From Neorhizobium populisoli (GTDB lineage Bacteria > Pseudomonadota > Alphaproteobacteria > Rhizobiales > Rhizobiaceae): 64,000 nt of DNA. The stretch's first letter is position 1. Every line of letters starts with the position of its first letter. The notes under the pieces were generated by a model. The model made no database searches, was not told the DNA's origin, and saw only the letters and a list, made by a program, of their open reading frames with translations. Shown here in pieces: positions 17,551-25,759 of this stretch. Where the stretch lies: NCBI RefSeq assembly GCF_019430945.1, contig NZ_JAHYCB010000005.1:372001-436000 (forward strand). Reading direction: 5' to 3'. A program made the position numbers and the translations under genes.

Positions 17551-17576
17551 CCCCTTGTCTCGGGCCCCTTGTCTCG
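17551..17576. repeat. tandem 12-bp direct repeat in the lrp leader
   Basis: CCCCTTGTCTCG occurs at 17551-17562 and 17565-17576, just upstream of the lrp GTG start. On the lrp (minus) strand each copy supplies an AAGGGG ribosome-binding-site-like element. It could be a strand-slippage duplication affecting translation. Confidence 0.55.
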
Positions 17577-17775
17577 AGAGGCTTTTAGACGAAATCCCGT
17601 TGAACGCAAGGATCAGCAATTTCATGCCAACTGATCTGTTATCAACGCAAGGCTGCCCTTGCATTCATGCATGGATCAATCTTAGATGACGCTTTAAAGC
17701 GGCAGGCCGGAAAATCACTTCCTATATGTGGAGCGCGCTATAGGTGCGCCGTCCGGTCTTTAAAAGGATTCTGCA

Positions 17776-18750
17776 ATGTCCACCCGTCATACCGAGGTTC
17801 TTATCATCGGTTCCGGCCCTGCCGGTTATACCGCGGCGATCTACGCTGCCCGCGCCATGCTGAAGCCGGTCCTGATCGCCGGCATGGAACAGGGCGGCCA
17901 GCTGATGATCACCACGGATGTCGAAAACTATCCGGGCTTCGGCGATCCGATCCAGGGCCCGTGGCTGATGGAGCAGATGCTGAAGCAGGCGACGCATGTC
18001 GGCGCCGAGATCGTCAACGACCTCGTGACCGAAGTCGAGATGACCCGCCGCCCGTTCACGGTAAAGACGGATTCCGGCGCGGTCTGGACCGCCGACACAC
18101 TGATCATTTCGACCGGCGCGAAAGCTAAGTGGCTCGGCATTGAAAGCGAACAGGCCTTCCAGGGCTTCGGCGTTTCCGCCTGCGCCACCTGCGACGGCTT
18201 CTTCTACCGCAACCGCGATGTGATCGTGGTCGGCGGCGGCAATTCGGCTGTGGAAGAAGCGCTTTACCTGTCGAACATTGCCAAGACGGTCACCGTCGTG
18301 CATCGCCGAGATCACTTCCGTTCGGAAAAGATCCTCTCCGAGCGCTTGTTCCAGCGGCCGAATGTCAAGGTTCTCTGGAACACGGAAATCGCCGAGATCA
18401 CCGGCAAGCCGGCCAAGGCGCCGATGCCGCCGTCGGTCGAAGGCGTCAAGCTGCGCAACACGCAGACGGGTGCTGTAACCGATTTCCCGATTCACGGCGT
18501 CTTCGTGGCGATCGGCCATGCACCGGCGACCGAACTCTTCAAGGGCAAGCTGAAGATGAAGCCGAACGGCTATCTTTGGACCGCGCCCGACTCGACCGCC
18601 ACCGACATTCCCGGCGTCTTCGCCGCGGGCGACGTGACGGACGATATTTTCCGCCAGGCGATCACCGCCGCCGGCATGGGGTGCATGGCAGCCCTCGAAG
18701 CCGAACGTTATCTTGCCGGCATCCAGCCGGTCGCCGTGGCCGCGGAGTGA
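17776..18750 (+). CDS. trxB: thioredoxin-disulfide reductase TrxB
   Basis: TrxB (324 residues) reduces oxidised thioredoxin with NADPH in the cytoplasm. The FAD-binding GSGPAG is at residues 12-17, the redox-active disulfide C136-A-T-C139 sits in SACATCDGFF, the NADPH-binding VVGGGNSAVEEA is near 151, and VFAAGDVTDD is in the C-terminal FAD motif. AAAAGGA is placed well before the ATG. It is 9 bp upstream of lsrB on the same strand, so the two are almost certainly co-transcribed, placing a thiol-redox enzyme beside a redox-responsive regulator. Confidence 0.97.
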   Translation: MSTRHTEVLIIGSGPAGYTAAIYAARAMLKPVLIAGMEQGGQLMITTDVENYPGFGDPIQGPWLMEQMLKQATHVGAEIVNDLVTEVEMTRRPFTVKTDSGAVWTADTLIISTGAKAKWLGIESEQAFQGFGVSACATCDGFFYRNRDVIVVGGGNSAVEEALYLSNIAKTVTVVHRRDHFRSEKILSERLFQRPNVKVLWNTEIAEITGKPAKAPMPPSVEGVKLRNTQTGAVTDFPIHGVFVAIGHAPATELFKGKLKMKPNGYLWTAPDSTATDIPGVFAAGDVTDDIFRQAITAAGMGCMAALEAERYLAGIQPVAVAAE

Positions 18751-18759
18751 CACGATAAG

Positions 18760-19662
18760 ATGGGTGTACCGTTAGACTGGGACAAACTGCGCATTTTTCA
18801 CGCTGCGGCGGAGGCTGGCTCCTTCACCCACGCGGCCGATAAGCTGCATCTGTCCCAGTCGGCGATCAGCCGCCAGGTCAGCGCGCTGGAACAGGATGTC
18901 GGGGTCAAACTCTTCCATCGCCATGCGCGCGGCCTGATCCTCACCGAACAGGGCGAGTTGCTTTACCGCACCGCCCATGACGTGTTGCTGAAGCTCGAAA
19001 CCGTGAAGATGCAGCTGACCGAGACGACGGAAAAGCCGTCCGGCAAGCTGCGCGTCACCACCACGGTTGGCCTCGGCCAAGGCTGGCTGACCGACAAGGT
19101 GCAGGAATTCCTGCAGCTCTATCCGGAAATGACGATCCAGCTGATCCTCGACAATGAGGAAGTGGACGTCAACATGCGCCATGCGGACTGCGCCATCCGC
19201 CTGCGCCAGCCGCAGCAGTCCGACCTCATCCAGCGCAAGCTCTTCACCGTGCATATGCACGTCTATGCGGCGCCCTCCTACATCAATCGCTATGGCGAGC
19301 CGCAGTCGGTCGAGGATCTCGACAATCACCGGATCATTTCCTTCGGCGAGCCTGCACCGAATTACCTGCTCGACGTCAACTGGCTGGAATATGCCGGCCG
19401 CTCGTCGGACAATGTCCGCACGCCGCACCTGCAGATCAACAGCCAGACGTCGATCAAGCGCGCCTGCCTGCTCGGCATCGGCATCGCCTGCCTGCCGGAT
19501 TATATCGTCGGTCGCGACCCGGGACTGATTCAGCTGGCGATCAACGCCGACATCCCGTCCTTCGACACCTATTTCTGCTACCCGGATGAAATGAAGAACG
19601 CGGCCAAGCTGAAAGTTTTTCGTGATTTCATCGTTGGCAAAGCGCGCAACTGGAATTTCTGA
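18760..19662 (+). CDS. lsrB: LysR-family regulator LsrB
   Basis: This 300-residue LysR regulator has an N-terminal winged HTH (RIFHAAAEAGSFTHAADKLHLSQSAISRQVSALE) and a substrate-binding domain. Its place directly after trxB and beside lrp and the lps genes identifies it as LsrB, which in Sinorhizobium and Agrobacterium controls LPS genes and the oxidative-stress response. The protein has cysteines at 144, 236, 244 and 273; three of these (144, 236, 273) fall two residues before cysteines reported, as I recall, to matter for redox sensing in S. meliloti LsrB (146, 238, 275). The ribosome binding site is weak, so translation is probably coupled to trxB. Confidence 0.9.
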   Translation: MGVPLDWDKLRIFHAAAEAGSFTHAADKLHLSQSAISRQVSALEQDVGVKLFHRHARGLILTEQGELLYRTAHDVLLKLETVKMQLTETTEKPSGKLRVTTTVGLGQGWLTDKVQEFLQLYPEMTIQLILDNEEVDVNMRHADCAIRLRQPQQSDLIQRKLFTVHMHVYAAPSYINRYGEPQSVEDLDNHRIISFGEPAPNYLLDVNWLEYAGRSSDNVRTPHLQINSQTSIKRACLLGIGIACLPDYIVGRDPGLIQLAINADIPSFDTYFCYPDEMKNAAKLKVFRDFIVGKARNWNF

Positions 19663-19695
19663 TCTCAATCATGGCCAGTGGTGCGTTGGCGTAAG

Positions 19696-19713
19696 CCCTT
19701 TGAATATAAAGGG
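19696..19713 (+). terminator. weak hairpin after lsrB
   Basis: CCCTTT and AAAGGG form a 6-bp stem with a 6-nt loop about 35 bp after the lsrB stop. No strong T-run follows, so it is only a possible terminator. Confidence 0.35.
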
Positions 19714-19840
19714 TTTCGCCATCGCAACGATGACTTTTTATCGATAAATCATCCTTAAAATCTAAAGCATTGCATACATTGCATGGCTGGCCTGCACAAA
19801 AAGCCATTGTTCACTGCACAAAAAACCACCATATCGCACT

Positions 19841-19959
19841 CAGCTGATGCACATGGCGGCTTTTCCTCCCAGTTCCGCCGCAGCAGCTGTTCCCCTCTGG
19901 AGGTTTTTTAACCTTCACACTTATAGGGCCCTGGAGCGATCCGGTGGCCCTCTTTTTTT
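19841..19959 (+). ncRNA. abcR: AbcR/alpha-r15-type trans-acting sRNA, first copy
   Basis: This is one of two similar plus-strand sRNAs between lsrB and arsR, the place where S. meliloti carries its tandem AbcR pair. Features: a CCATAT -10 at 19829-19834; a 5' stem GGCGG/CCGCC (19855-19859/19875-19879) with a pyrimidine loop; the conserved unpaired CTGTTCCCCTCTGGAGGTTTT (19887-19907), an anti-Shine-Dalgarno stretch; and a terminator stem AGGGCC-CTGG / CCGG-T-GGCCCT with seven T. AbcR sRNAs act with Hfq to repress mRNAs of ABC transporter solute-binding proteins. The 5' end is inferred from the -10. I cannot say which copy is AbcR1. Confidence 0.85.
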
Positions 19960-20101
19960 GCCTATATGCCAGACGAGCTCCTACCCCAGCTTCCGGCCGG
20001 TTCAAGGACCTGTCGCGGCTTGTCATAAACGCTGTCAAAAAGCCCGTTCAATATTCCAGCCACCCCCTTGCCGAACGAATGCCGGCTACCCATATCCAGA
20101 G

Positions 20102-20213
20102 TAGTCGAGGCACAAGACAACCTTCCCCCCGTTGTCCGTCTCGGCTGTTCCCCTCTGGAGGTTTTGACCTTCAAACTGACGGGCCCCGGAGCGATCCGGC
20201 GGCCCATTTTTTT
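20102..20213 (+). ncRNA. abcR: AbcR/alpha-r15-type trans-acting sRNA, second copy
   Basis: The second tandem sRNA has its own promoter, CTTGCC-N17-CCATAT (20067-20095), close to the rhizobial CTTGAC-N17-CTATAT consensus. It has a 5' hairpin GACAAC/GTTGTC (20116-20121/20131-20136) with a C-rich loop, the same 21-nt conserved core at 20145-20165, and a terminator stem GGGCC-CCGG / CCGG-C-GGCCC followed by seven T. Compared with copy one, the terminator stem shows a compensating G-U to G-C type change, and the 5' hairpins differ entirely in sequence, suggesting partly different targets. Confidence 0.85.
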
Positions 20214-20301
20214 GCGATCGCGCCAAACTTTGGAACGCCGATCCTTTAAATCGCCTCCGGACGATCTATATATCGGTAAACTCCGATGTTGGATCTTCAC
20301 G

Positions 20302-20598
20302 ATGGACAAGACGGAAATCCTCAAGGCGCTGGCTCATCCCGTCCGGGTCGAATTCCTGGAATGGATGAAGGAGCCGGAAAGCCATTTCTCCGATCAGGCG
20401 CATCCGCTCTCGATGGGCGTCTGCGCCAGCCAGTTCGAAAAACGCTGCGGCCTCTCTCAATCCACGGTCTCCGCGCATCTTTCGACGCTCGAAAAAGCCG
20501 AATTGGTCAGGATAGACCGTGTCGGCCAATGGGCATTCTACAACCGCAATGAACAGACCATTGCGGCCTTCCTAAACGAGCTCCGATCGACGCTCTGA
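20302..20598 (+). CDS. ArsR-family winged-helix regulator
   Basis: This codes for 98 residues with an ArsR-type fold: ILKALAHPVRVEFLEWMKEP, CASQFEKRCGLSQSTVSAHLSTLEKAELVRIDRVGQW. The longer frame to 20068 runs through the second sRNA and is not coding, so the ATG at 20302 is the start. A metal-site cysteine pair of the ELCVCDL type is absent; the two cysteines (CASQFEKRC) are spaced differently, so its effector is unlikely to be arsenite. It lies 48 bp upstream of the OYE-type reductase and may control it. Confidence 0.85.
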   Translation: MDKTEILKALAHPVRVEFLEWMKEPESHFSDQAHPLSMGVCASQFEKRCGLSQSTVSAHLSTLEKAELVRIDRVGQWAFYNRNEQTIAAFLNELRSTL

Positions 20599-20646
20599 TC
20601 CAGGCCCGCCTCCTCCCCTCCCAAAAGCTGCAACAAAGGACTTCCG

Positions 20647-21771
20647 ATGACCAGCCTTTTTGACCCTATCAAGTTTGGCGATATCGAACTTGCAAACCGC
20701 ATCGCCATGGCGCCGTTGACCCGCAACCGCTCGCCGAAGGCGATCCCGAACGACCTCAACACCACCTATTACGAACAGCGCGCTACCGCCGGCCTGATCA
20801 TCACCGAAGGCACGCCGGTCTCCCAGCAGGGCCAGGGTTATGCTGATGTGCCCGGCCTTTATCTGGACGCTGCTGTTGACGGCTGGAAGAAGGTGACGGA
20901 AGCAGTGCATCGCCGCGGCGGCAAGATCGTCACGCAGATCTGGCATGTCGGCCGCGTCTCGCATGTCTCGCTGCAGCCGAACGGCGGTGCGCCGGTTGCG
21001 CCCTCTGCCGTCAATGCCGGCGGCAAGACCTACATCATCAATCCGGACGGCTCCGGCGCCTTCGCCGACACCTCTGATCCGCGCGCTCTCGAACTCTCCG
21101 AAATCCCGGGCATCGTCGCCGACTTCGCCAAGGGCGCCCGCGCTGCGATTGATGCCGGTTTCGACGGCGTCGAAATTCACGGTGCCAACGGTTACCTGAT
21201 CGACCAGTTCATGAAGGACGGCGCCAACCAGCGCACAGACGAATATGGCGGCTCGATCGAAAACCGTGCCCGCTTCGTGCTTGAAGTCGTCGATACCGTC
21301 ACCCGGGAAATCGGCGCCGGCCGCGTCGGCATCCGCCTGTCGCCGGTCACCCCCGGCAACGGCATCAGCGACACCAATCCGCAGGCCGTCTTCAACTACG
21401 TCGTCGAGAAGCTGGGCGCCAAAGGCCTCGCCTTCATCCACGTCATCGAAGGCGCCACGGGCGGCGATCGCAACTTCTACCAGGGCGACAAGCCCTTCGA
21501 TTACCAGGAGCTGAAGGCCATCTACCGCAAGGCCGGCGGCACCGGCGGCTGGCTGGTCAACAACGGCTATGACGGCGACAGCGCCAAGCAGGCGGTCGAA
21601 GGCGGTTATGCGGACGCAGTCGCCTTCGGCAAGCTGTTCATCGCCAACCCGGACCTCGTGCAGCGCCTCAAGGATGGCGTGTCAACCTTCAACGATCTGG
21701 ACAAGGCCACGCTCTATGGCGGCGGCGCCAAGGGTTACACAGACTATCCGGCGCTCGAAGCGGTTGCCTGA
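20647..21771 (+). CDS. nemA: Old Yellow Enzyme family alkene reductase (NemA-like)
   Basis: This 374-residue FMN flavoprotein is a TIM-barrel ene-reductase, reducing activated C=C bonds (N-ethylmaleimide, enones, nitro-esters) with NAD(P)H. Visible family features are MAPLTRNRSP near the N-terminus, TEGTPVSQQGQGY, IWHVGRVSH, and VEIHGANGYLIDQF with the substrate-binding H-x-x-N pair, then KLFIANPDLV at the C-terminus. AAAGGA precedes the ATG. The upstream ArsR-type gene on the same strand resembles the pairing of such reductases with thiol- or electrophile-sensing repressors (inference). Confidence 0.9.
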   Translation: MTSLFDPIKFGDIELANRIAMAPLTRNRSPKAIPNDLNTTYYEQRATAGLIITEGTPVSQQGQGYADVPGLYLDAAVDGWKKVTEAVHRRGGKIVTQIWHVGRVSHVSLQPNGGAPVAPSAVNAGGKTYIINPDGSGAFADTSDPRALELSEIPGIVADFAKGARAAIDAGFDGVEIHGANGYLIDQFMKDGANQRTDEYGGSIENRARFVLEVVDTVTREIGAGRVGIRLSPVTPGNGISDTNPQAVFNYVVEKLGAKGLAFIHVIEGATGGDRNFYQGDKPFDYQELKAIYRKAGGTGGWLVNNGYDGDSAKQAVEGGYADAVAFGKLFIANPDLVQRLKDGVSTFNDLDKATLYGGGAKGYTDYPALEAVA

Positions 21772-21785
21772 TTGGCGATACACTC

Positions 21786-21902
21786 CAATCTCCCCCCTTG
21801 CGGGGAGATGACAGAGGGGGGGTGGCTCCGCAAACTCTAACGAAGAGACTGTTGAACCACCACCCTCTGCTTGCCGGCATCTCCCCCGCAAGGGGGGAGA
21901 AA
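21786..21902. repeat. rhizobial intergenic palindromic repeat (RIME-like)
   Basis: The gap after the OYE gene holds a mosaic palindrome: near 21790 AATCTCCCCCCTTGCGGGGAG, and near 21881 its counterpart CATCTCCCCCGCAAGGGGGGAG, with ACCACCACCCTCTGC and CAGAGGGGGGGTGG pairing between them. This architecture, about 115 bp with nested inverted repeats, is that of the Rhizobium-specific intergenic mosaic elements. Confidence 0.7.
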
Positions 21903-21921
21903 GTCTGGAGCTCCCGCCCGC

Positions 21922-22932
21922 TTAAGCCAGCAGCGCCCGCGGCTTCTCCATTCGCCCCCGATCCGCCTCAAGGCAGCCCAGATCTGTAAGCGTCGCCCGC
22001 ACCGCCTCATCGATCGGCGTCGAAGGCTCCTCACCGAGAAACGCCACTAACCTGTCATTGCCCATCTGCACCGGCATCTTCCAGAGATACCGCATCTCGG
22101 CTATTTCGCGGAACATCGGCACGAAGGGCGAGGCGAGCTTCAGCATCCACCACGGAAACGCTTTCACCTTCGGCTGGCGCCCGACGACCCGGCCGATCGC
22201 GGCGATCATTTGCGCGCCGTCTTGATCCCAGAAACCGCGCATCTGGAAGCGGGCGAAGAGCGGCAGGTCGCTGTCCCGGTCGATCAGCCGCAGCATGGTT
22301 TCCGCCACATCCGGCAGATAGGCCCATTGATGGCCAACGCCCTTCGCGTTCGGACGGCTGACGGACACGACCGGCCTGCGGGGCTTTATCAGGCCCTGAC
22401 TGAACCAGCTATTGGCTGCCTCCGGACCGAAGAAATCGCCGGCACGTACGATCAGCACCCGCACGCCGTCGCCCGCCGCTCTTTCGAGCCGGCTTTCCAT
22501 CTCGACACGGATCTTGCCCTTGCGCGTCACTGGATTCTGCGGGCTGTCCTCCGAAATCTCCGGCAGGACGTCCGGCCCGTAATTATAGACCGTGCCCGGC
22601 AGAAGGATGCGGGCACCGACATCGCGGGCTGCGGCGATCGTATTGCCGAGCATCGGCAGGACCAGCTTTTCCCAATCTTTGTAGCCCGGCGGGTTGACGG
22701 CATGGTCGATCAGCTTCGCATCCTGTGCGGCGCGACGGACATCGGCGGCATTCATCGCATCCCCCTGCAGCCAATGGAAGCGCGGTTCGCGTTTGGCTGC
22801 CTCGTCCGCCTTGCGATTCAGCGCACGAACGGTCCAGCCACGGGCATGAAGACCGCGGGCCACATGTCCACCGACGCCGCCTGTGGCGCCAAGCACGAGA
22901 GCGATCGGTTTTGCATTTGTCGTATGGGTCAT
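21922..22932 (-). CDS. NAD(P)-dependent epimerase/dehydratase-like (extended SDR/NmrA type)
   Basis: This 336-residue protein begins with a Rossmann fold, LVLGATGGVGGHVARGL (GxxGxxG, residues ~13-22). The rest resembles NAD-dependent epimerases: LLPGTVYNYGPD replaces the usual YxxxK catalytic region and KGKIRVEMESRLERA follows; the DFFGP motif and a long C-terminal part resemble SDR_a family members. The active Tyr-Lys pair is not obvious, so it may reduce, bind or sense NAD(P)H-dependent metabolites. AAGGAG is about 8 nt before the ATG. A divergent LysR gene starts 101 bp away and is its likely regulator. Confidence 0.75.
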   Translation of the reverse strand: MTHTTNAKPIALVLGATGGVGGHVARGLHARGWTVRALNRKADEAAKREPRFHWLQGDAMNAADVRRAAQDAKLIDHAVNPPGYKDWEKLVLPMLGNTIAAARDVGARILLPGTVYNYGPDVLPEISEDSPQNPVTRKGKIRVEMESRLERAAGDGVRVLIVRAGDFFGPEAANSWFSQGLIKPRRPVVSVSRPNAKGVGHQWAYLPDVAETMLRLIDRDSDLPLFARFQMRGFWDQDGAQMIAAIGRVVGRQPKVKAFPWWMLKLASPFVPMFREIAEMRYLWKMPVQMGNDRLVAFLGEEPSTPIDEAVRATLTDLGCLEADRGRMEKPRALLA

Positions 22933-22984
22933 GGAGATACTCCTTTGGATCTGCCATCAAATTCTTCGGCTGGAATATCGCTCT

Positions 22985-23002
22985 TTCCGATGATATACGG
23001 AA
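22985..23002. promoter_or_regulatory. candidate LysR operator between SDR and LysR genes
   Basis: TTCCG-N8-CGGAA is a dyad of 18 bp in the middle of the 101-bp divergent region. LysR regulators typically bind such T-N11-A dyads near their own promoter and the target's. Two arms of five bases give moderate support only. Confidence 0.4.
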
Positions 23003-23033
23003 TTCGAAGATTTTATTGAGTATCCATACAAAA

Positions 23034-23951
23034 ATGAATGATATCAGCTGGGATTTCTACCGGACCTTTCTGGAGGTGTTGCGCACCGGCTCGCTTTCTG
23101 CTGCCGCCCGCGAGCTCGGCTTGACCCAGCCGACGGTCGGCCGGCATATCGATGCGCTGGAACAGGCAGTCGGCCAGCAGCTTTTCACCCGCTCGCAGCA
23201 GGGATTGCTGCCGACCGAACAGGCGACCGCCCTGCAGCCCTACGCAGAAAACCTGTCTTCCACGACGGCCGCCATGCAGCGACTGGCATCCGGAGAGTTC
23301 GGCAGTATCAAAGGGGCTGTCCGGATCGGCGCCAGCGATGTCGTCGGCGTCGAAGTCCTGCCGGCCATCCTCGCTACGCTACAGGATGAACATCCGGGGC
23401 TGGAAATCGAACTGTCGCTGTCGGATACGGTGGAGGATCTTCTCAATCGCGAAGTTGATATCGCCGTCAGAATGATGAGCCCGGCCCAGGAGGCGCTGGT
23501 CGCCCGCCATATCGGCGAAATCCCTCTCGGCCTCTTCGCTGATCGCCGTTATCTGGAGAAACACGGCTACCCAACGGAAGCTGGCGACCTGCTGCACCAC
23601 CGGCTGATCGGTTTCGATCGCCGCACGGCCTATATCCGCATCATGGTGGAACGTTTTCGCACCGTCGCCCCGCAGTTTCCGCGCCTGGAAGACATTCGCT
23701 GGGCCTATCGTGCCGACAGCAATATCGCCCAGCTTGCCGCGATCCGGGCCGGTGTGGGGATCGGCATCTGCCAGGTCGGCATCGCCAGACGAGACCCGAA
23801 CCTCGTCCGGATATTGCCCGACGTGCTCGACCTGCAGCTCGAAACCTGGGTCGCCATGCACGAGAACCTCAAATCCTCACCGCGCTGGCGTGTCACCTTC
23901 GACGCACTTGTCAAAGGCCTCCTGGAATATGTTAGGGATGCGCGGCGCTGA
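23034..23951 (+). CDS. LysR-family transcriptional regulator
   Basis: This codes for 305 residues. The N-terminal HTH is FYRTFLEVLRTGSLSAAARELGLTQPTVGRHIDALEQ, and the rest is a LysR substrate-binding domain (VRIGASDVVGVEVLPAIL, LSLSDTVEDLLNREVDIAVRM). The frame extends about 100 codons upstream through the neighbouring SDR gene, but the ATG at 23034 gives the typical LysR start (MNDISWDFYRTF). It is divergent from the SDR gene, the standard arrangement for a LysR activator and its target. Confidence 0.87.
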   Translation: MNDISWDFYRTFLEVLRTGSLSAAARELGLTQPTVGRHIDALEQAVGQQLFTRSQQGLLPTEQATALQPYAENLSSTTAAMQRLASGEFGSIKGAVRIGASDVVGVEVLPAILATLQDEHPGLEIELSLSDTVEDLLNREVDIAVRMMSPAQEALVARHIGEIPLGLFADRRYLEKHGYPTEAGDLLHHRLIGFDRRTAYIRIMVERFRTVAPQFPRLEDIRWAYRADSNIAQLAAIRAGVGIGICQVGIARRDPNLVRILPDVLDLQLETWVAMHENLKSSPRWRVTFDALVKGLLEYVRDARR

Positions 23952-23984
23952 GCGTGCCGCGTAAGATTGCAACGGTCTTACCCT

Positions 23985-24248
23985 TTAGTGGGTCGTTGCG
24001 CCTGGGGCGCCGTCATCGACTTCGGCCTCCGGCCGGTCGCCGCCATCGCTGTATTCGGTGTGCCAGACGCCTTTGGCATCCTGCCAGCTGATCTCTTCGG
24101 GTTCACCGCCCACCTGCTGCTCGGCCGCGACGATGCGTGCCGCCTGCAGCGCGTCCGAATGGGTCGGAAAGGTTTCCGAATACACATCGCCCTGACGATA
24201 GGCCCAGCCGCCATCGTGCGGAACGACTTTGTACACTACCTTGGTCAT
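23985..24248 (-). CDS. DUF2188-family small protein
   Basis: This 87-residue protein matches the DUF2188 pattern: YKVVPHDGGWAYRQGDVYSETFPTHSDALQAARIVAAEQ, then WQDAKGVWHTEY. The family is small, soluble and of unknown function. An AAGGAGGGAGT ribosome binding site lies directly before the ATG, strongly supporting expression. It converges with the LysR gene, 33 bp away. About 250 bp without a recognisable gene separate it from chaA. Confidence 0.8.
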   Translation of the reverse strand: MTKVVYKVVPHDGGWAYRQGDVYSETFPTHSDALQAARIVAAEQQVGGEPEEISWQDAKGVWHTEYSDGGDRPEAEVDDGAPGATTH

Positions 24249-24495
24249 ACTCCCTCCTTGCCTGTTTCATGGCCGCCTTGATCCTTCAGGATCCTCATCG
24301 TCGCGCGGCATCGGGTTGAAAAGCAAAAAGGGCGCCGCGAAGTTCCAGGCCACTTCAAGGATTATGTCATCAAAGGTTCGTTGTCGCAAATCATTGAAGT
24401 GGAAACGGCAATTGGCTTGATGCCGGCGACGGCCGCGTTAGATTGTCACGACACCGGGCATCAGTGTGCGTAGGCGCGCGGCAAAGGGGACGAAT

Positions 24496-25602
24496 GTGAG
24501 CTGGCTGCGCCTTCTGAAACAGGAACGATTTCTGATCGTCGCCGTCATCGGCTGCTTCGTCGCCTATGGTACCGAACACGAGATACTCCACGCCGGCAAG
24601 ACCGCCTCGATCATCGCCGCAGCGGTGCTGATCGGCGTCATCATTCTCGCCTCCACCCGCGTCGCTCACCATGCGGAAGTGCTCGCCCACAAGGTCGGCG
24701 ATCCCTATGGCACGATGATCCTGACGCTGTCGGCCGTTGCGGTCGAGGTGCTGATCCTGGCGATCATGATGAGCAACAGCAATTCGCCGACTTTGGTGCG
24801 CGATACGATCTATTCGGCCGTCATGCTCGATATCAACGGCATCCTGGGTCTCGCCGCCCTGCTCGGTGGCCTGCGCCATGGCGAGCAACCGTATAACGAC
24901 GATTCCAGCCGCACCTATAGCGTGATGATCCTGACCGCCATGGGCATTTCGATGATCGTGCCGGAATTCATTCCCATGGACCGCTGGCACTATTATTCTG
25001 CCTTCACGATCTGCGCGATGATCGCGCTTTATGCCGTATTCCTGAAGATGCAGGTCGGGCCGCACAGCTATTTCTTCAGCTACAGCTATCCGCGCGTTGC
25101 CCGGCCGGCGACCGGCACTCCCGCTCCACATGATGAGGCGGAAGAGGAGCCGGCAGCGATCTCGATCGGCGTCATCCTGTTCGGCGTTCTGGTCATCGGC
25201 TTCCTCGCCGAATTCATGTCGGCCTTCATGGATACCGGCCTTGAGGGTGCTGGCGCCCCACCTGCCCTGATGGCCGTCGTGGTCGCGACGATTTCGGCGG
25301 CACCGGAAATCCTGACGGCCCTTCGCGCAGCGCTTAAAAACCGCATGCAGTCGGTCGTCAACATCGCCATGGGCGCATCACTTTCGACCGTCATCCTGAC
25401 CGTGCCGGTGATGGAATCCATCGCGCTTTACTCCGGCCAACCCTTCGTCATGGCCATGACGCCGGTGCAGACGGTGATGGTCGCAATCACGCTCATCGTT
25501 GCCGCAATCAATCTCAATGACGGCCAGACGAATGCAATCGAAGGCATGACCCATTTCGTGCTTTTCGCCACTTTCGTTATGCTGACGCTGCTTGGACTTT
25601 AG
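24496..25602 (+). CDS. chaA: calcium/sodium:proton antiporter, ChaA/CAX type
   Basis: This 368-residue membrane protein has about eleven hydrophobic segments. The two inverted repeats characteristic of the CaCA superfamily are visible: GDPYGTMILTLSAVAVEVLILAIMM in the first half, with its acidic residue, and VVVATISAAPEILTALRAAL followed by NIAMGASLSTVILTVPVM in the second, separated by an acidic loop (DEAEEEPAA). Such proteins exchange Ca2+ or Na+/K+ for protons across the inner membrane. I chose the GTG at 24496, which follows AAGGGGAC, over a GTG at 24466. It is preceded by a 250-bp gap. Confidence 0.85.
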   Translation: MSWLRLLKQERFLIVAVIGCFVAYGTEHEILHAGKTASIIAAAVLIGVIILASTRVAHHAEVLAHKVGDPYGTMILTLSAVAVEVLILAIMMSNSNSPTLVRDTIYSAVMLDINGILGLAALLGGLRHGEQPYNDDSSRTYSVMILTAMGISMIVPEFIPMDRWHYYSAFTICAMIALYAVFLKMQVGPHSYFFSYSYPRVARPATGTPAPHDEAEEEPAAISIGVILFGVLVIGFLAEFMSAFMDTGLEGAGAPPALMAVVVATISAAPEILTALRAALKNRMQSVVNIAMGASLSTVILTVPVMESIALYSGQPFVMAMTPVQTVMVAITLIVAAINLNDGQTNAIEGMTHFVLFATFVMLTLLGL

Positions 25603-25759
25603 GAAAAACAATTTCAGTTCAATAGTTTGCGGCCACATCCGGAATCGGATTGAAAGGCGATTGAATCAGTTTCTGAAATGTGCATTTTGGGCCACCGAAA
25701 CCGCCTGCTGTATACATGGCCGAGTCCCAAGCGGCCGCATTGAAAATCGGAGGAATTCT

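Noticed and set aside
21786..21902. CRISPR-like repeats
   Set aside because: There are only two opposing palindromes and no regularly spaced direct repeats or cas genes.
24249..24495. tRNA or small RNA gene in the gap before chaA
   Set aside because: No cloverleaf or terminator-like stem with T-run was found.
25603..25759. A SAM riboswitch before the MetE-like gene
   Set aside because: I looked for SAM-II or SAM-I type conserved cores in the 157 bp upstream and saw none.
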